The notes: generated by a model not told the origin, from the sequence alone. A stretch of 38,358 nt of DNA from Hyphomicrobiaceae bacterium (GCA_020442185.1 JAGRKS010000089.1:1-38358); one strand, 5' to 3'. Shown: positions 7,674-16,826, counted from the first letter of the stretch. Program-made: numbers and translations.

Positions 7674-8171
7674 ATGAGCCGCGAAACGACAGAAGAAAGT
7701 GGAAATGAATTGTTTTTGGGATCGAGAAATAGAGCCGATCCGAAAATGGAAAAGGCAACGGCTTTTGGCGACAAAGTGGGATTTGATATTCGCGCCGGTT
7801 TTCTAGGGCGTCTTTTCGGTGTGCTGCGCCGCCGCGGGGCGGCGTCGACGCCGGCTTGCGCGACGCCCGGCAACCGGGCACCGAGGCTCGACGCCGCAGG
7901 CTCTTGCGGGGCGACGGATGACAGGCCTGCGCACGCCGTCGCGGCGCCTGATCCAGCCCCTTGCCTCGAAGTGTTCGAAGGCGTCGTCCGGCGCGCGCCG
8001 TGGGTGCTGCACGTGCCGTTGTTCAGCGTCGACGGCGGCCCCCTCCGCCGGCTCGACGGAGGCGAGGTCGAGACCGGCGATATCGTCGGGCTCGCGCCGA
8101 TGGTCGGGCTCAGGGCAGAACGCAATAGGCCATGGGCGCGCCACTATGCGGGGCTGCCGGCCGCGGGGTGA
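7674..8171 (+). CDS. Hypothetical protein directly after gene D, composition shifts part way
   Basis: ATG 7674 follows the D stop with no gap and the frame stays open for 165 codons. The first 45 codons are AT-richer (aaa, gaa, aat, ttt frequent) than anything around them; from about 7810 the frame is as GC-rich as the neighbours, and the end (WVLHVPLFSVDGGPLRRLDG and VETGDIVGLAPMVGLR) reads like a folded protein. Residues 45-100 are Pro/Ala/Arg-rich and low in complexity. No family is recognised. It may be a real but recently joined gene, or a degraded phage gene read through. Competing frames on both strands give basic, low-complexity translations. Confidence 0.4.
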   Translation: MSRETTEESGNELFLGSRNRADPKMEKATAFGDKVGFDIRAGFLGRLFGVLRRRGAASTPACATPGNRAPRLDAAGSCGATDDRPAHAVAAPDPAPCLEVFEGVVRRAPWVLHVPLFSVDGGPLRRLDGGEVETGDIVGLAPMVGLRAERNRPWARHYAGLPAAG

Positions 8172-8301
8172 CGAGAGAGGGCTCGCCGGCCGTTCGAACG
8201 ACCTTCGAAGGCGGTGTGAAGGGTGGCCGATGAACGGTGTTCCGTGGGGCCACAGTAGCGTCGACGTGCACCACTGTTGCATTCGGGTGTCGACGGCTGC
8301 G

Positions 8302-8467
8302 GTTTGGGCCATTTTTCGCGACCGGTTCCCACCTTTTGCGCCATTTTTCGGTGCCGGTGGGAACTGGCGCTAATGCATTGAAATGCAATAGGAAACCACA
8401 TGAATAAGATGGTGTACGGACGTTTGGGCCATTTTAGACGACCGTTTGGGCCATTTTTCGCGACCGG
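8302..8467 (+). repeat. Four related 24-bp direct repeats, possible remnant of an IS21-like end
   Basis: Copies lie at 8302-8325, 8334-8357, 8421-8444 and 8444-8467. The first and last are identical over 24 bp (GTTTGGGCC, then ATTTTTCGCGACCGG); the third has TAGACG in the centre and the second reads TTTTGCGCC with GGTGCCGG at its end. All point the same way. Multiple same-direction repeats of this size with a GGGCCA core are typical of one end of IS21-family elements, where the transposase binds. No istA/istB gene is near, so it would be a solo remnant. An iteron or repressor array is the alternative. Confidence 0.6.
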
Positions 8468-8585
8468 CTACATTATTTTTGGGAGGAATTCGACCGCCGG
8501 GGCAAACCGGTCACGGGATGAGATGCGGTCGTGAGGGCCCCAGGTGCCATGACCGCCGTGTGGAAAACCTTAAGAATCCGTTGAC

Positions 8586-8610
8586 TCCCATAAAATCCCA
8601 TGCGATCCCA
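8586..8610 (-). promoter_or_regulatory. Probable MraZ operator (three TGGGA boxes, 10-bp period)
   Basis: On the + strand TCCCA occurs at 8586-8590, 8596-8600 and 8606-8610, each separated by 5 bp; on the - strand this is TGGGA-N5-TGGGA-N5-TGGGA, the arrangement described for MraZ binding upstream of the dcw operon in Escherichia coli and others. A degraded fourth box (GCCCG, 8616-8620) keeps the phase. TTGACT at 8581-8586 overlaps the first box and could be a -35 element, but no good -10 hexamer at 17 bp was seen. The array is 233 bp upstream of mraZ. Confidence 0.78.
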
Positions 8611-8842
8611 TAGATGCCCGACCGCACCGGGCTAGGGGACCGCGGCGAGGCGCCGGCCCTGAGAGAGGGCCAGGGCCATACGGCGACCGTCGCGGTACTC
8701 CGGTGCGATTGGAGCGGATGCGCGGGGCTTGCAGTGCCATGGCGATGGCGAGCGGCGTGGCTCGGCGCCCGACCTGCCGGATGCCGCCCAGGCGGTGCCT
8801 GGAACATTTGTGCAGCGTAGTGGATCAAGGCTCGATCAGGGG

Positions 8843-9376
8843 ATGGACCGCTTTGTCTCGACATTCACAAACAAGATCGACGCAAAAGGCCGCGTTTCTA
8901 TTCCTGCAGCCTTCCGCGTCGTGCTCGAGCGCGACGGATACAAGGTCGGGGGTTCCGCGGGCATCTACTGCTACCCCTCGCTCGATGCTCCGGCCCTCGA
9001 TGCTGGCGGCGAGAGATTGGCGCAGAAAATCGACGGGCTTCTCGCGGGCCTGCCGGACTATTCGGACGAGCGCGACGAGCTGTCTGTCGCCCTCTACGGC
9101 GACGTCCAGGTTCTCTCGATCGATGGGGACGGCCGTATCGTGCTTCCTGAAAGCCTTCGCGCCCACGCCGGTCTTCGCGATGCGGTTACCTTCGTCGGGC
9201 TCGGCGAAAAATTCCAGATGTGGGAGCCCGGGCGTTTCGGCGAACGACGTCAGCGCGCCCGCGAAAAAGTTCAAGGACACCGGAAGCTGCTAGGCAGCGC
9301 CGCCGGTAGCGGCTCTCGATCCGGTGACGATCCAGCTTCTTCTCTCGGCGGCGGGGGCCAAGGAGCACGGGAATGA
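8843..9376 (+). CDS. mraZ: Transcriptional regulator MraZ
   Basis: MraZ is a ring-forming DNA-binding protein that represses its own dcw operon. ATG 8843 is chosen because the protein then starts [20 protein letters not shown], the family N-terminus; an open frame upstream (from 8729) has no family similarity. Two AbrB-like swapped-hairpin units are visible: [11 protein letters not shown] at 15-25 and [17 protein letters not shown] at 95-111. The 177 residues exceed the usual 143-160 because of a Gly/Ser-rich tail from about residue 150, which overlaps the rsmH start (ATGA at 9373-9376). CAGGGG touches the start codon and AAGG is 12 bp upstream, so the ribosome site is imperfect. The TCCCA boxes upstream fit autoregulation. 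Confidence 0.93.
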   Translation: MDRFVSTFTNKIDAKGRVSIPAAFRVVLERDGYKVGGSAGIYCYPSLDAPALDAGGERLAQKIDGLLAGLPDYSDERDELSVALYGDVQVLSIDGDGRIVLPESLRAHAGLRDAVTFVGLGEKFQMWEPGRFGERRQRAREKVQGHRKLLGSAAGSGSRSGDDPASSLGGGGQGARE

Positions 9377-10461
9377 CGCCAAGGCGCGAAGGCCCTGCGG
9401 GGGCGGGACCGAGCGACGTGCGGCAAAGGCACATTCCCGTGCTGCTTTCCGAGGTCTTGACGGCCTTGGCGCCCGAAGCGGGCGGACGCATCATCGATGC
9501 GACGTTCGGCGCCGGCGGCTACACCCGCGCTATTCTCGATGCGGCCGAGTGCAGTGTTCTCGCCCTCGACCGCGATCCGGCGGCGATTGCGGGCGGTAGT
9601 TCGCTCGCGGCTCGGATGGGCGGCCGGCTCGAACTCGCGATGATCCCGTTCGCGCAGTTGCTCGATCTTGCGGAAGACCCGGAGACGTCGGCCGGCTATG
9701 CGCATCGCTTCGACGGCGTCGTCTTCGATCTCGGCGTCTCCTCGATGCAACTCGACGAACCCGAGCGCGGTTTCTCGTTCCAGAACGACGGGCCGCTCGA
9801 CATGCGCATGTTCGCGACCGCGGCACATGCATCCGGCATGATGGCCGGCGAAGGCGGTCCATCGGCCGCCGATCTCGTCAACAGCCTCGAAGAAGAACAA
9901 CTCGCCGACATCATCTTCCGCTATGGCGACGAACGCCGGTCTCGTGCCATCGCGCGCGCGATCGTGCGCCGGCGTGCGGAGCGAGCCTTCGAGCGTACGC
10001 TCGATCTCGCCGACGTTGTCTCGCGCGCGCTCGGCGGCCGTCGGCACGATCAAAAACAGCACCCCGCGACCCGCACGTTCCAGGCGCTCAGGATCGCGGT
10101 CAACGACGAACTCGGGCAATTGCGCCGCGGTCTTGCCGGCGCCGAGCGATGCCTGAAGCCCGGCGGCCGCCTGGTCGTCGTTACTTTCCACTCGCTCGAG
10201 GATCGCATCGTCAAGCGCTTCATCGCGGAGCGCTCCGGCAAGGAGGTGCGGGGCTCGCGCCATCTTCCCGAGCGACCGATCGAATTGTCGGAACCAAGTT
10301 TCCAGATTGTTAACCGAAGGCCGTTAACGTCTTCGAAAGGTGAAATCGACGTCAACCCGCGTTCACGTTCGGCACGACTGCGGGCGGCGGTACGCACCAG
10401 CGAACCGTCCTGGCCCGTTCCGCAGTCCGACATCGACGATCCGCTCAACGACAATGATTGA
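9373..10461 (+). CDS. rsmH: 16S rRNA (cytosine-1402 N4)-methyltransferase RsmH (MraW)
   Basis: RsmH methylates N4 of C1402 in the decoding site of 16S rRNA using S-adenosylmethionine. The 362-residue product has [10 protein letters not shown] at 20-29, the SAM-binding loop [10 protein letters not shown] at 42-51, [27 protein letters not shown], the [16 protein letters not shown] region and the C-terminal [16 protein letters not shown], all landmarks of the family. It overlaps mraZ by 4 bp and its end adjoins ftsL, so translation is coupled at the head of the dcw operon. The first 17 residues (Pro/Gly/Arg) are an extra N-terminal stretch. Confidence 0.96.
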   Translation: MTPRREGPAGAGPSDVRQRHIPVLLSEVLTALAPEAGGRIIDATFGAGGYTRAILDAAECSVLALDRDPAAIAGGSSLAARMGGRLELAMIPFAQLLDLAEDPETSAGYAHRFDGVVFDLGVSSMQLDEPERGFSFQNDGPLDMRMFATAAHASGMMAGEGGPSAADLVNSLEEEQLADIIFRYGDERRSRAIARAIVRRRAERAFERTLDLADVVSRALGGRRHDQKQHPATRTFQALRIAVNDELGQLRRGLAGAERCLKPGGRLVVVTFHSLEDRIVKRFIAERSGKEVRGSRHLPERPIELSEPSFQIVNRRPLTSSKGEIDVNPRSRSARLRAAVRTSEPSWPVPQSDIDDPLNDND

Positions 10462-10496
10462 AGACCCCGGCCACTGAAAAGGGAGCAAGTAAATTC

Positions 10497-10763
10497 ATGC
10501 GTCTGCTCGCCCTGTCCACGGTATTTCTGGCGCTTTCGAGCGCATTTCTGCTTTACGCACTGAGCAACGAGACCCGCCAGCTCGAGGAGCGCGTGCAGGC
10601 GCAGGAGCGTCGGCTGGCGTCGGCGCGGGGCGATATCGCCGTGTTGAAGGCCGATCGTGCGCATCTCGCACGACCGGAGCGGATCGCGCCGTTGGCTCGT
10701 GCAATCGGTCTCGTCCAGCCGCGTCCGGCGCAGCTGGTCGAAGCCTCGACCGCATTCGACTGA
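10497..10763 (+). CDS. ftsL: Cell division protein FtsL
   Basis: FtsL is a short bitopic protein of the FtsQ-FtsL-FtsB divisome subcomplex that activates FtsW-FtsI. From ATG 10497 the product has 88 residues: a membrane segment at 3-22 (LLALSTVFLALSSAFLLYAL), then a heptad-rich helix (NETRQLEERVQAQERRL, about 24-55) and ARPERIAPLARAIGL, the conserved short C-terminal motif. GGGAG lies 11 bp before ATG. A TTG at 10458, overlapping the rsmH stop, would add 13 polar residues in the same frame and cannot be excluded. Position between rsmH and ftsI is diagnostic despite low sequence conservation. Confidence 0.85.
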   Translation: MRLLALSTVFLALSSAFLLYALSNETRQLEERVQAQERRLASARGDIAVLKADRAHLARPERIAPLARAIGLVQPRPAQLVEASTAFD

Positions 10764-10821
10764 GCGTGACCGGTGCCGGCGAGAGCCGGAGGCGATCCAC
10801 CAGTTCCCGGAGGCGATGGTC

Positions 10822-12552
10822 ATGCAACATGGAGTTATGATCGGCCCGGGCCGACTGGCGCCCTTGGCCGGAACAGGCACCAAGCTCGACAAGAGAGGCG
10901 GCGGCAGTCCCCTACGTTCGGCGGCTGTCGCATTCGCGATCGTCGCGGCATTCTCGACCGTTTGCGGTCAGTTGATACGGCTTGCGGCCAGCGGCGGTGG
11001 AGCGTTCCAGATCAACATGTCGGCGCCGGTTGCGACCGGCTTCGCGCGTCCCGATCTCGTCGACCGCAATGGCCGACTTCTCGCAACGGATGTCGAGATG
11101 CAGTCGCTGTTCGCGGATCCGCTGCTGGTCGTCGATCGCGACGAAGTTGTCGAAAAGCTGCGCCGTATCTTCCCCGACATCAATGGCGACGAACTGCGCC
11201 GCACCTTGGCGGAGCGGGGGCGCCGCTTCGTCTGGATCAAGCGGGGATTGTCGCCGGCCCTGGCGCAGCGTGTCCATAACCTCGGGTTGCCGGGGTTGTC
11301 GTTCCGGCCGGAGCTGCGCCGTGCCTACCCGGCGGGAACGCTCGCCGGACACCTGCTTGGCGGCGTCAACATCGACAACGCCGCGGTGGCTGGCGTCGAG
11401 CGCTATCTCGATCAGAACGAGATCGTCGATTCCGTCAGCGGCGCCGTTCAGACCGACCGTCGGCCGGTCGCGTTGTCGCTCGATATCGGTGTGCAGCATG
11501 CCGTCGAGGACGAGCTTGCGGCGGCGATCGAAACCTATCGCGCCAAAGCTGCTGCGGGGCTGGTTCTCGACGTCGAGACGGGCGAGGTCGTCGCCTCCGC
11601 ATCCGTGCCGACGGTCGATCCGATGCACCCCGAGAAGACCATGGACGCCCGCCATATCGATCGGCTGACGGGCGGCACCTACGAACTCGGCTCCATCTTC
11701 AAGTTGTTGACTGTCGCCATGGCGCTCGACAGCGGTCAGGCGGCACCGGAGAGCGTCTACGACGTAACGAAGTCGCTCACGGCGGGGCGTTTTGAGATCA
11801 AGGATGCACACGGCGCGGGCCGGCCGCTATCGGTCGCGGAAATCTTCGTCAAGTCCTCGAACGTCGGCGCGGGGCTGCTGGCCCTCGAGGCCGGCACACA
11901 GCGCCAGCGCGAATTTCTCGAAGCGCTCGGCCTGTTGACACCGTTGCGCACGGAAGCTGGCGCGGTGGCGGAGCCGATGGTTCCGAAGCGCTGGGACCAG
12001 ATCGAGACGATCACCATCGCCTACGGTCACGGGTTGGCGGTGGCCCCACTGCAGTTTGCGGCCGCTGCGGCCGCGCTCGTCAACGGCGGCGAGTTGATCC
12101 AGCCGACATTTCTGAAAGGCGGCGCGGGCCTGAAGCGCGGCGCGACGAGCAAGCACCGGGCCGGAGGGGATGGGGCGCGCCGCCGGGTCGTCAGCCGCGA
12201 AACGAGCGCGCGCATCGCCGAGATGATGCGGAGCAACGTCGCTCAGCAGGGCGGCACCGGGCGACGTGCCGATGCCGCCGGCTACCGCGTCGGCGGTAAG
12301 ACGGGAACGGCCGAAATTGCAGCCGGCGGGCGCTACGAACCGAACGCGGTGATCGCCTCGTTTCTCGGCGCGTTCCCGATGGAGAAGCCGCGCTACCTGA
12401 CGCTGGTGATGCTGTTCGAACCGGAACGGACGGCGGCGAGTGGCGGCGAGATCACGGCCGGACATACCGCCGCGCCGGTTACTCGCGGCATCGTCGAACG
12501 GATCGCGCCGATGCTGGGCGTCATGCCGCTGACCACCGAGCCGTCACGCTGA
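10822..12552 (+). CDS. ftsI: Septal peptidoglycan transpeptidase FtsI (PBP3)
   Basis: FtsI cross-links septal peptidoglycan in the periplasm, anchored by one membrane helix. ATG 10822 is preferred because CGGAGG ends 8 bp before it; another ATG at 10816 is nearly touching that site. The 576-residue protein has a membrane segment at about 33-52, a pedestal domain (ARPDLVDRNGRLLATD), and a transpeptidase domain with the catalytic SIFK tetrad (Ser291, Lys294), the SSN motif (345-347) and KTG (493-495). All penicillin-binding motifs are intact. It follows ftsL by 58 bp and is followed by a 202-bp gap. Confidence 0.95.
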   Translation: MQHGVMIGPGRLAPLAGTGTKLDKRGGGSPLRSAAVAFAIVAAFSTVCGQLIRLAASGGGAFQINMSAPVATGFARPDLVDRNGRLLATDVEMQSLFADPLLVVDRDEVVEKLRRIFPDINGDELRRTLAERGRRFVWIKRGLSPALAQRVHNLGLPGLSFRPELRRAYPAGTLAGHLLGGVNIDNAAVAGVERYLDQNEIVDSVSGAVQTDRRPVALSLDIGVQHAVEDELAAAIETYRAKAAAGLVLDVETGEVVASASVPTVDPMHPEKTMDARHIDRLTGGTYELGSIFKLLTVAMALDSGQAAPESVYDVTKSLTAGRFEIKDAHGAGRPLSVAEIFVKSSNVGAGLLALEAGTQRQREFLEALGLLTPLRTEAGAVAEPMVPKRWDQIETITIAYGHGLAVAPLQFAAAAAALVNGGELIQPTFLKGGAGLKRGATSKHRAGGDGARRRVVSRETSARIAEMMRSNVAQQGGTGRRADAAGYRVGGKTGTAEIAAGGRYEPNAVIASFLGAFPMEKPRYLTLVMLFEPERTAASGGEITAGHTAAPVTRGIVERIAPMLGVMPLTTEPSR

Positions 12553-12754
12553 GGCAAGGCCGGTAGGCTGTCTGGGCGCATCTACGGTGGAACGTCAGCG
12601 GTCCAGCGTTTGACGGCGGGCCTGCAGCCACTTATGACCACGCTGTTACCGCTGCCGGCCCGGCGTCGTCAGGGTCCGGTGGCCGGCCCGGTGATCCGGA
12701 CGCGACCCGGTTCCGCCGTCTCCCCGAAATAGCCGTCGCGCGGATCCCGAAAGA

Positions 12755-14221
12755 ATGCTGCTCTCCCAACTCCTCGGGCCCGAGATCAAGACGCCGGCGG
12801 GCGCCTCGCAACTGTTCATAACCGGGATGACCGCCGACAGCCGTACGGCCGCGCCCGGTTTCGTATTCGCGGCATTGCCAGGGGCTCGCGCCGACGGCGC
12901 GAAGTTCATCGCCGATGCCGTCGCGCGCGGCGCCGTCGCTGTCGTTGCGGCCGACGATGTCGTCGTGCCGGACTGGCTAACCGTGCCGCTTCTGAGGGTG
13001 GCAAATCCGCGCCGCGAGCTGGCCTTGATGGCCGCGCGCTTCTATCCGGCGCAGCCCGAGACGGCGGTTGCCGTGACCGGCACCAGCGGCAAGACGTCGG
13101 TCGCGGAATTCACCCGCCAGATCTTCAAGGCCGCGGGCAAACGCGCGGCCTCCGTTGGGACCATTGGCATCGTCCGGCCGGACGGCTCGGTCTACGGCTC
13201 GCTGACGACGCCAGATCCGATTTCGCTGCACGCGACGCTCGCGGAGCTTGCGGCCGAAGGCATCACGCATCTGGCATTCGAGGCGTCTTCGCACGGCCTC
13301 GACCAATGCCGCCTCGATGGTGTCCGCCTCGACGCCGCCGCCTTTACCAACCTCGGCCGCGACCATCTCGATTATCACCCGACGGTCGAGAACTATTTCG
13401 CTGCCAAGATGCGCCTATTCGAGGAACTCTTGAGGCCGGGCCAGCCGGCGGTCGTCAACGTGGATGGTGCCATGAGCGAGCGCGTCGTCGATGTCGCCCG
13501 CGCCCGCGGCCTCGATGTCATGACCGTCGGATCGATGGGGGGACTGCTGCGCCGCGAAGGTGTGCGCCTCGATGGCTTCGGGCAGATCGTCACGGTGCGC
13601 CACAAGGGCGGAGTGAGAGACGTGCGCCTGCCGCTGATCGGGGCTTATCAGGTTGAAAACGCGCTGACGGCAGCAGGGCTCGCGATTGCCGCGGGCATCG
13701 ATGCCGAGACGGCACTCTCAGCTCTCGAGTCGCTCGACGGTGTGCGCGGCCGCCTCGATATCGTCGGCGAGGTCAAGGGCGGGCTCGTCGTCGTGGACTA
13801 TGCCCACAAACCCGAGGCGCTGGCGGCGGCGCTGGCCGGTGTCAGGCCGTTCGTGACAGGCAAGCTCGTCTGCGTGTTCGGATGCGGTGGCGATCGTGAC
13901 CGGGGCAAGCGCGAGATCATGGGTCGGATCGCGGTGGAAGGCGCCGACCACGTCATCGTCACGGATGACAATCCGCGCAGCGAGAACCCGGCGGCAATAC
14001 GTGCGGAGATTCTGAAGGGTGCGACCGGCGCTGCCGAGATCGGCGACCGCAGGGCCGCGATCGACGCCGCGGTCGCGTCGGCCGGTGCCGGCGATGTTGT
14101 CATTATAGCCGGCAAGGGTCACGAAACCGGCCAGATCGTCGGTGGCGAGGTGCTGCCGTTCTCGGACCACCTTGAAGCACGAGCTGCGATCGAACGGGCG
14201 GGGGACGCGGCCCATGATTGA
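12755..14221 (+). CDS. murE: UDP-MurNAc-L-Ala-D-Glu:meso-diaminopimelate ligase MurE
   Basis: MurE adds the third stem-peptide residue in the cytoplasm, using ATP. The 488-residue product has the P-loop GTSGKT (109-114), the substrate region TTPDP, EASSHGLDQ and NLGRDHLDYHPTVENYFAAK, and the DNPR motif at 405-408. DNPR indicates meso-diaminopimelate rather than lysine as substrate, as expected for a Gram-negative cell. The start at 12755 is supported by GAAAG upstream and by the family-like N-terminal domain. It overlaps murF by 8 bp. The 202 bp before it carry no recognised gene; a 10-bp GCCGGCCCGG direct repeat near 12654 and 12682 is the only pattern noted. Confidence 0.96.
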   Translation: MLLSQLLGPEIKTPAGASQLFITGMTADSRTAAPGFVFAALPGARADGAKFIADAVARGAVAVVAADDVVVPDWLTVPLLRVANPRRELALMAARFYPAQPETAVAVTGTSGKTSVAEFTRQIFKAAGKRAASVGTIGIVRPDGSVYGSLTTPDPISLHATLAELAAEGITHLAFEASSHGLDQCRLDGVRLDAAAFTNLGRDHLDYHPTVENYFAAKMRLFEELLRPGQPAVVNVDGAMSERVVDVARARGLDVMTVGSMGGLLRREGVRLDGFGQIVTVRHKGGVRDVRLPLIGAYQVENALTAAGLAIAAGIDAETALSALESLDGVRGRLDIVGEVKGGLVVVDYAHKPEALAAALAGVRPFVTGKLVCVFGCGGDRDRGKREIMGRIAVEGADHVIVTDDNPRSENPAAIRAEILKGATGAAEIGDRRAAIDAAVASAGAGDVVIIAGKGHETGQIVGGEVLPFSDHLEARAAIERAGDAAHD

Positions 14222-15662
14222 GCCTCTCTGGACCTTGCCGTCGCTGGTCGCAGCGAGCGGCGGCGTGCTCGACGGGACTGCGGCGGGCGACGTTCGCGGC
14301 GTCTCGATCGATACGCGCACGCTCCGCGCCGGAGACCTGTTCGTTGCGCTCAAGGATCAGCGCGACGGTCATGATTTCATCGCAGCGGCGTTCGCGGCGG
14401 GCGCGGCTGCGGCTCTCGTTGCTGCAACCTATGCACGGCGGCCGGGAGATGGTCCGCTGATCCGCGTCGACGACACGCTCCGCGGGCTCGAACGGATCGG
14501 GGTGGCGGCGCGCGACCGGTTGTCACCTGACGCGCGCGTCGTTGCGGTCACCGGCTCGGCGGGCAAGACGACGACGAAGGAAATGCTGCGCAGCTGTCTC
14601 GCGACTCTCGCGCCGACGCATGCCGCCGACAAGTCGTTCAACAACCATTGGGGCGTGCCGCTGACGCTCGCCCGGATGCCGGCCGGCACCCGGTTCGCGG
14701 TGTTCGAGATCGGCATGAACAACCCGGGCGAGATCGCGCCGCTGTCCCGCCTCGTCCGCCCGGATATCGCGATCGTCACGAACGTGCTGCCCGTTCATAT
14801 CGGCAACTTCGTCGACGGGGAGATCGGCATCGCCAACGCCAAGGCCGAAATCTTCGCCGGTCTGGTGCCGGGCGGTACGGCGGTGATCCCGCGCGACAAT
14901 CCGCACTATCCCGTATTGGCCGAGGCCGCCCGGCGCGCTGGCGCGCGCATCGCCTCCTTCGGGCGGGAGGCGGGCGCGAGTGTGCGCCTTGTCCGCGAGG
15001 AAACGGTGGCGGGGGGCAATCCGGCGGTCGCGATCGCCGCGACGCTGGCGGACGGGAACGGGCGCGCGCCGCGTGAAATCTCCTATGGACTGGCCATGCC
15101 CGGCCGGCACAACGCCTCGAATACGCTTGCCGTCGTCGCGGCCCTCGACGCGCTTGGCCTCGACCTCGATGCGGCGCTGGCGCCTCTCGCCGCACTCTCG
15201 CCACCCGATGGCCGGGGCGCGCGCCACGAGCTTGCGACCCCCGAGGGCGTGCTGCTGCTGATCGACGAAGCGTACAACGCCAATCCGGCATCGATGGCGG
15301 CGGCCATCGAGACCATGGCCGAGATCGACGATCCCCGCATCAAGCGCAAGATCGCGGTTCTCGGCGACATGCTCGAGCTCGGGGAGCAAGCCAGGCAGTT
15401 CCACCTCGGGCTCGAGGCGGCCATCGACGGCCGCGCCGACCTGGTCTTTGCGTGCGGGCCGATGATGCGACACCTTCACGACGCGCTGCCGCCAGATCGA
15501 CGCGGCGGCTGGCAGCCGGATGCGGCGCAACTCGAGGGCGTGGTGCTTGCCGCGGTCGGGGCGGGCGACGCGGTCATGGTCAAGGCGTCGAACGGCAGCG
15601 GCCTCGGCCGCATTGTCGCCGCGATCAAGAAGCGCTTTGCGAGCGCGGACCGATCCGTCTAG
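14214..15662 (+). CDS. murF: UDP-MurNAc-tripeptide:D-alanyl-D-alanine ligase MurF
   Basis: MurF adds the D-Ala-D-Ala dipeptide made by Ddl to complete UDP-MurNAc-pentapeptide. The start ATG 14214 lies inside the last codons of murE and gives 482 residues, normal for the family; an open stretch upstream in this frame is inside murE. Landmarks: [19 protein letters not shown] near the N-terminus (uridine-binding domain), P-loop [12 protein letters not shown] from residue 114, [11 protein letters not shown], the NAKAEIF segment, and [16 protein letters not shown] followed by [10 protein letters not shown] in the C-terminal domain. It is part of a tightly packed murE-murF-mraY block. Confidence 0.95.
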   Translation: MIEPLWTLPSLVAASGGVLDGTAAGDVRGVSIDTRTLRAGDLFVALKDQRDGHDFIAAAFAAGAAAALVAATYARRPGDGPLIRVDDTLRGLERIGVAARDRLSPDARVVAVTGSAGKTTTKEMLRSCLATLAPTHAADKSFNNHWGVPLTLARMPAGTRFAVFEIGMNNPGEIAPLSRLVRPDIAIVTNVLPVHIGNFVDGEIGIANAKAEIFAGLVPGGTAVIPRDNPHYPVLAEAARRAGARIASFGREAGASVRLVREETVAGGNPAVAIAATLADGNGRAPREISYGLAMPGRHNASNTLAVVAALDALGLDLDAALAPLAALSPPDGRGARHELATPEGVLLLIDEAYNANPASMAAAIETMAEIDDPRIKRKIAVLGDMLELGEQARQFHLGLEAAIDGRADLVFACGPMMRHLHDALPPDRRGGWQPDAAQLEGVVLAAVGAGDAVMVKASNGSGLGRIVAAIKKRFASADRSV

Positions 15663-15702
15663 AAGGGCCGGATCGGCGCGGGGATCAAGAGGGAAACAAC
15701 CC

Positions 15703-16785
15703 ATGCTCTATGAGCTCGTGAACTTCTCGGACCAGCTCGGACCGCTTAACGTCTTCCGCTACATCACGTTCCGCACCGGCGGCGCGATCTTCACGGCGCT
15801 GCTGTTCGTGATGCTGTTCGGCCCCGCGATGATCAACGTGCTCCGTGTCAAGCAGGGCAAAGGCCAGCCGATCCGCGCGGACGGTCCGCAGACCCATCTC
15901 GCCAAGGCCGGCACGCCGACCATGGGCGGCCTGATGATTCTTCTCGGTTTCCTGGTCGCGACGTTGTTCTGGGCCAATCTGCAGAATATCTACGTCTGGA
16001 TCGTCATCTTCGTCACGCTGACCTATGGCGGCATCGGGTTCTACGACGATTTCCTCAAGGTCAAGAAGCGCACCAGCTCGGGGTTCTCGAGTCGTTTCCG
16101 CCTTTCACTCGAGGTGCTCGTGGCGGCGATCGCGACCTATTTCATCATTCAGGCCGGCACGCCAGGCTTCTCCGATGCGCTGACGGTACCGTTCTTCAAG
16201 AACGTGGTCATTCCGCTCGGTCTCTTCTTCGTCTTCTTCGGCGTGCTCGTCATCGCGGGCGCGGGCAACGCGGTCAACCTCACCGACGGTCTCGACGGCC
16301 TGGCGATCGTGCCCGTCATGATCGCGGCGGCGACGTTCGGGTTGATCGCCTACCTATCGGGCAACGTGAAATTCGCGAGCTACTTGCAGATTCACTACGT
16401 CGCCGGCAGCGGCGAACTGGCCGTGCTGTGCGGCGCGCTGATCGGGGCGGGCCTCGGGTTCTTGTGGTTCAACGCTCCGCCTGCAATGATCTTCATGGGC
16501 GACACGGGCTCTCTGGCGCTCGGCGGCGCGCTCGGCGCCATCGCGGTCGCGACCAAGCACGAGATCGTGCTCGCCATCGTTGGCGGTCTTTTCGTTCTCG
16601 AGACGCTGTCGGTCATTATCCAGGTCGCCTCGTTCAAGCTGACGGGCAAGCGCGTGTTCCGCATGGCTCCGCTGCATCATCACTTCGAGCAGAAGGGTTG
16701 GAAGGAATCGACCGTCGTCGTCCGCTTCTGGATCATCTCGGTCATTCTGGCGCTGATCGGTCTGGCGACGCTCAAGCTGCGGTGA
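15703..16785 (+). CDS. mraY: Phospho-MurNAc-pentapeptide translocase MraY
   Basis: MraY transfers phospho-MurNAc-pentapeptide onto undecaprenyl phosphate, giving lipid I at the inner membrane. The 360-residue product has about ten membrane helices and all signature loops: KAGTPTMGG, the Asp pair GFYDDF (Asp115, Asp116), LTDGLDGL (Asp195), [12 protein letters not shown] (Asp267) and the HHH triad at 325-327 in [16 protein letters not shown] precedes ATG 15703. It ends 223 bp before murD, and that gap is filled by a double-hairpin repeat element, unusual inside an operon. Confidence 0.97.
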   Translation: MLYELVNFSDQLGPLNVFRYITFRTGGAIFTALLFVMLFGPAMINVLRVKQGKGQPIRADGPQTHLAKAGTPTMGGLMILLGFLVATLFWANLQNIYVWIVIFVTLTYGGIGFYDDFLKVKKRTSSGFSSRFRLSLEVLVAAIATYFIIQAGTPGFSDALTVPFFKNVVIPLGLFFVFFGVLVIAGAGNAVNLTDGLDGLAIVPVMIAAATFGLIAYLSGNVKFASYLQIHYVAGSGELAVLCGALIGAGLGFLWFNAPPAMIFMGDTGSLALGGALGAIAVATKHEIVLAIVGGLFVLETLSVIIQVASFKLTGKRVFRMAPLHHHFEQKGWKESTVVVRFWIISVILALIGLATLKLR

Positions 16786-16826
16786 GGGCGCGCCCGCCGC
16801 GCCACACCCGGCGGCGGCGAAGTGCG

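Larger units (their letters stand above)
8172..8842. other. Gene-poor junction between phage module and dcw cluster
   Basis: No convincing gene is present in these 671 bp. The interval holds four related 24-bp direct repeats (8302-8467), an inverted repeat inside them (8321-8332 with 8358-8369), a small palindrome TGCATTGAAATGCA near 8374, the TCCCA box array (8586-8610), and a leader with a GGCCCT-GAGAG-AGGGCC hairpin (8655-8671). RNase P RNA, which neighbours mraZ in some related genomes, was looked for and its GAGGAAAGTCC core was not found. Confidence 0.6.

Noticed and set aside
7803..8312. Open frames on both strands across the region after gene D
   Set aside because: They give Arg/Pro/Ser-rich translations with no protein-like pattern; the + strand frame from 7674 is the least bad candidate.
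8617..8842. Possible RNase P RNA gene upstream of mraZ
   Set aside because: rnpB neighbours mraZ in some relatives, but the GAGGAAAGTCC core and its partner segments were not found here.
10305..10330. GTTAACC and GTTAACG pair inside rsmH as a CtrA site
   Set aside because: The TTAA halves are separated by 10 bp instead of 7 and lie within coding sequence.
14523..15704. 393-codon open frame on the - strand across murF
   Set aside because: Shadow of murF; composition is Arg/Asp/His-rich and murF motifs are complete on the + strand.
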